A DNA stretch of 64,000 nt from JAGQVA01 sp041391725 (lineage in GTDB: Bacteria; Bacteroidota; Bacteroidia; J057), in NCBI GenBank assembly GCA_041391725.1, contig JAWKNL010000002.1:186001-250000 (forward strand), read 5' to 3'. Within the stretch, counting starts at the first letter, position 1, and the number at the start of each line of letters is the position of its first letter. The position numbers and the translations under genes are program-made. Of this stretch, positions 62,695 through 64,000 are shown piece after piece. The notes under the pieces are model-generated. The model had not been told where the DNA came from. It did no database searches and saw nothing but the letters and a program-made list of their open reading frames with translations.

Positions 62695-63734
62695 GAAGGG
62701 TTTTTCTGCCTTTCTGCCATCACTGTCTGCTGCCATTTCCAGGCAGAAGCCATCATTTCATCTATTCCCCTGGTGGCTTCCCAACCCAGTTTTTCTTTGG
62801 CGAGGCTGCTGTCCGAATAAATGGCCACCACATCTCCCGGGCGCCGTGGGCCGATTTTGTATTTCAGTTTTTGCCCGGTTACTCTTTCAAACGCTTCAAT
62901 GGCTTCGAGCACCGAAACGCCCTGTCCTGAGCCCAGATTAAACTGCTCATACCGGCTTCCATTTCTGCTCTGAAGCAGATATTCCATTGCCTGAATATGG
63001 GCCACTGCTATGTCTGTAACATGAATGTAATCCCTGATGTTGGATCCGTCGCGGGTATCATAATCACCGCCAAAAACGGTAAGTTCGGGTATAATCCCCG
63101 CGGCAGTCTGCGTGATTACTGGAACGAGGTTGTTGGGGCGGTTGACGGGGTCTTCTCCGTTGAGTCCCGTATGGTGCGCGCCTACCGGATTAAAATACCG
63201 GAGGGCAATGGCATTGATGGCCGGACTGGAGACCACGAAATCGCGTATAATGCGCTCACCAACCAGCTTGGTATTGCCGTAAGGTGATTCGGCTTCAACG
63301 GTAGGCGTTTTTTCGGTTACGGGCAAATCTTCAATATTGCCATAAACGGTGCAGGAAGAGGAAAAGATAAATCCTTTTACACCCGTTTGCCCGCAGCATG
63401 CGAGGATATTGATCAGCGATACGAGATTGTTGTGATAGTATTCCAGCGGCTTTTCGACCGATTCTCCTACTGCTTTTAATGCGGCAAAATGAATGACGCC
63501 TTCGATGTCCGGGTGTTCGCTGAAAATTTGTTCCAATACCTTCCGGTCGCATACATCCGCATGGTAGTTGGTCATTTTTTTGCCTGTGATGGTTTCAATC
63601 CGGGAGAGGGTATCCGGAGATGCGTTTACAAAATTATCAATAGAGACAACCTCGTAGCCAGGTCTGTTGAGCAGTTCGATGGCGGTATGGGAGCCGATAT
63701 AACCACATCCGCCGGTAATCAGGATTTTGGGCAT
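62691..63734 (-). CDS. galE: UDP-glucose 4-epimerase
   Basis: The 347-residue protein is a short-chain-dehydrogenase-type epimerase that interconverts UDP-glucose and UDP-galactose in the cytoplasm. The NAD motif GGCGYIGS is at residues 8-15, the catalytic SSS is near 125-127, and Y152/K156 form the YxxxK site. The RYFNPVGAH and RDYIHVTD segments are characteristic of GalE. It follows a glycosyltransferase gene on the same strand by 11 bp, so it probably supplies sugar nucleotides for surface polysaccharide. Confidence 0.95.
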   Translation of the reverse strand: MPKILITGGCGYIGSHTAIELLNRPGYEVVSIDNFVNASPDTLSRIETITGKKMTNYHADVCDRKVLEQIFSEHPDIEGVIHFAALKAVGESVEKPLEYYHNNLVSLINILACCGQTGVKGFIFSSSCTVYGNIEDLPVTEKTPTVEAESPYGNTKLVGERIIRDFVVSSPAINAIALRYFNPVGAHHTGLNGEDPVNRPNNLVPVITQTAAGIIPELTVFGGDYDTRDGSNIRDYIHVTDIAVAHIQAMEYLLQSRNGSRYEQFNLGSGQGVSVLEAIEAFERVTGQKLKYKIGPRRPGDVVAIYSDSSLAKEKLGWEATRGIDEMMASAWKWQQTVMAERQKNPS

Positions 63735-63745
63735 AATTAATTTTT

Positions 63746-64000
63746 TCAGGCTGGTTTTGCCAGCAACTGGAATATCTTGGTAAAGTACTTGGAATATATT
63801 TTCATCAGACTGGTGGACACGCCATGTGCGCGCAGTGAATGCAGCATTTCACGGTTGATCTGCCGGGTGTTTTTTCCCCAGGCGCTGTTTCCTCCTACGC
63901 GCATTTTTACAATTACGCCGGGGATATAGGCAAATGATCTTTTATGGGAAACGAACATTCTCACCATCAGGTCGAAATCAGCGCAAATCCTGTACCGGGT
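63746..64000 (-). CDS. Family-2 glycosyltransferase, C-terminal part (cut by window edge)
   Basis: The frame is open through the end of the window and has no start within it; 84 residues of the C-terminus are visible. The RICADFDLMVRMF segment, containing the D-x-D-like acidic pair of the acceptor site, and the KMRVGGNSAWGKNTRQINRE end resemble bacterial family-2 glycosyltransferases. It lies 11 bp upstream of galE on the same strand, which suggests a polysaccharide operon continuing past the window. The full function cannot be judged from the fragment. Confidence 0.75.
   Translation of the reverse strand, partial: TRYRICADFDLMVRMFVSHKRSFAYIPGVIVKMRVGGNSAWGKNTRQINREMLHSLRAHGVSTSLMKIYSKYFTKIFQLLAKPA

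Overview
The window looks like chromosomal DNA of a Bacteroidota species. The support is a SusC/SusD pair, a type IX secretion C-terminal domain, FG-GAP/UnbV lipoproteins, DUF5916 and DUF5107 proteins, TAnnTTTG-like promoters and few Shine-Dalgarno sites. A free-living member of the Saprospiria (Lewinella/Haliscomenobacter-like) would fit, but that placement is inference. The DNA is densely coded. I see no rRNA, tRNA, CRISPR array, insertion sequence or prophage.

Region 1 (17-11706) is a sensory island. It holds two CheB-CheR chimeras, one fused to PAS domains and a histidine kinase (2380-6378) and one ending in PAS without a kinase (7235-9799). Around them are three single-domain response regulators, a soluble kinase, a lone kinase-type ATPase domain, and a membrane kinase whose sensor matches the ethylene-binding domain of plant ETR1 (9816-11312). 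No chemoreceptor, CheA or CheW is present.

Region 2 (11884-20434) is one operon for a MacAB-TolC-like exporter: fusion protein, outer-membrane channel, ATPase and two FtsX-type permeases. It ends in an NtrC/NtrB-type pair. The first permease appears to carry a frameshift at its C-terminus. A second NtrB/NtrC-type pair lies at 52329-55068 without a transporter.

Region 3 (20600-26712) has a small unknown protein, two outer-membrane beta-barrel proteins and a two-gene proton-channel/OmpA pair resembling MotAB and ZorAB but without Zorya effector genes.

Region 4 (26707-47684) is a carbohydrate-use locus. SusC and SusD are followed, after a terminator hairpin, by eight tightly coupled minus-strand genes: FG-GAP/UnbV lipoprotein, SDR dehydrogenase, enolase-superfamily enzyme, SnoaL-RidA fusion, creatininase-family hydrolase, NagX-like membrane acyltransferase, Cys-type sulfatase and DUF5107-TPR protein. 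A LacI regulator and a Nudix-type XylR-like regulator sit upstream, the latter divergent from xylose isomerase. The locus probably imports and breaks down a sulfated or acidic glycan, but the substrate is not evident.

Region 5 (47691-64000) is mixed: deoxynucleoside kinase, dihydroorotase, a FecR-N-like micro-protein, a lone SIR2-like protein, a degenerate receiver protein, a 26-bp tandem repeat, an operon coding an exported CHAT-TPR protein and an exported peptide deformylase, a Kelch protein with a type IX secretion tail, an ECF sigma factor with a membrane TPR partner, GalE and the end of a glycosyltransferase.
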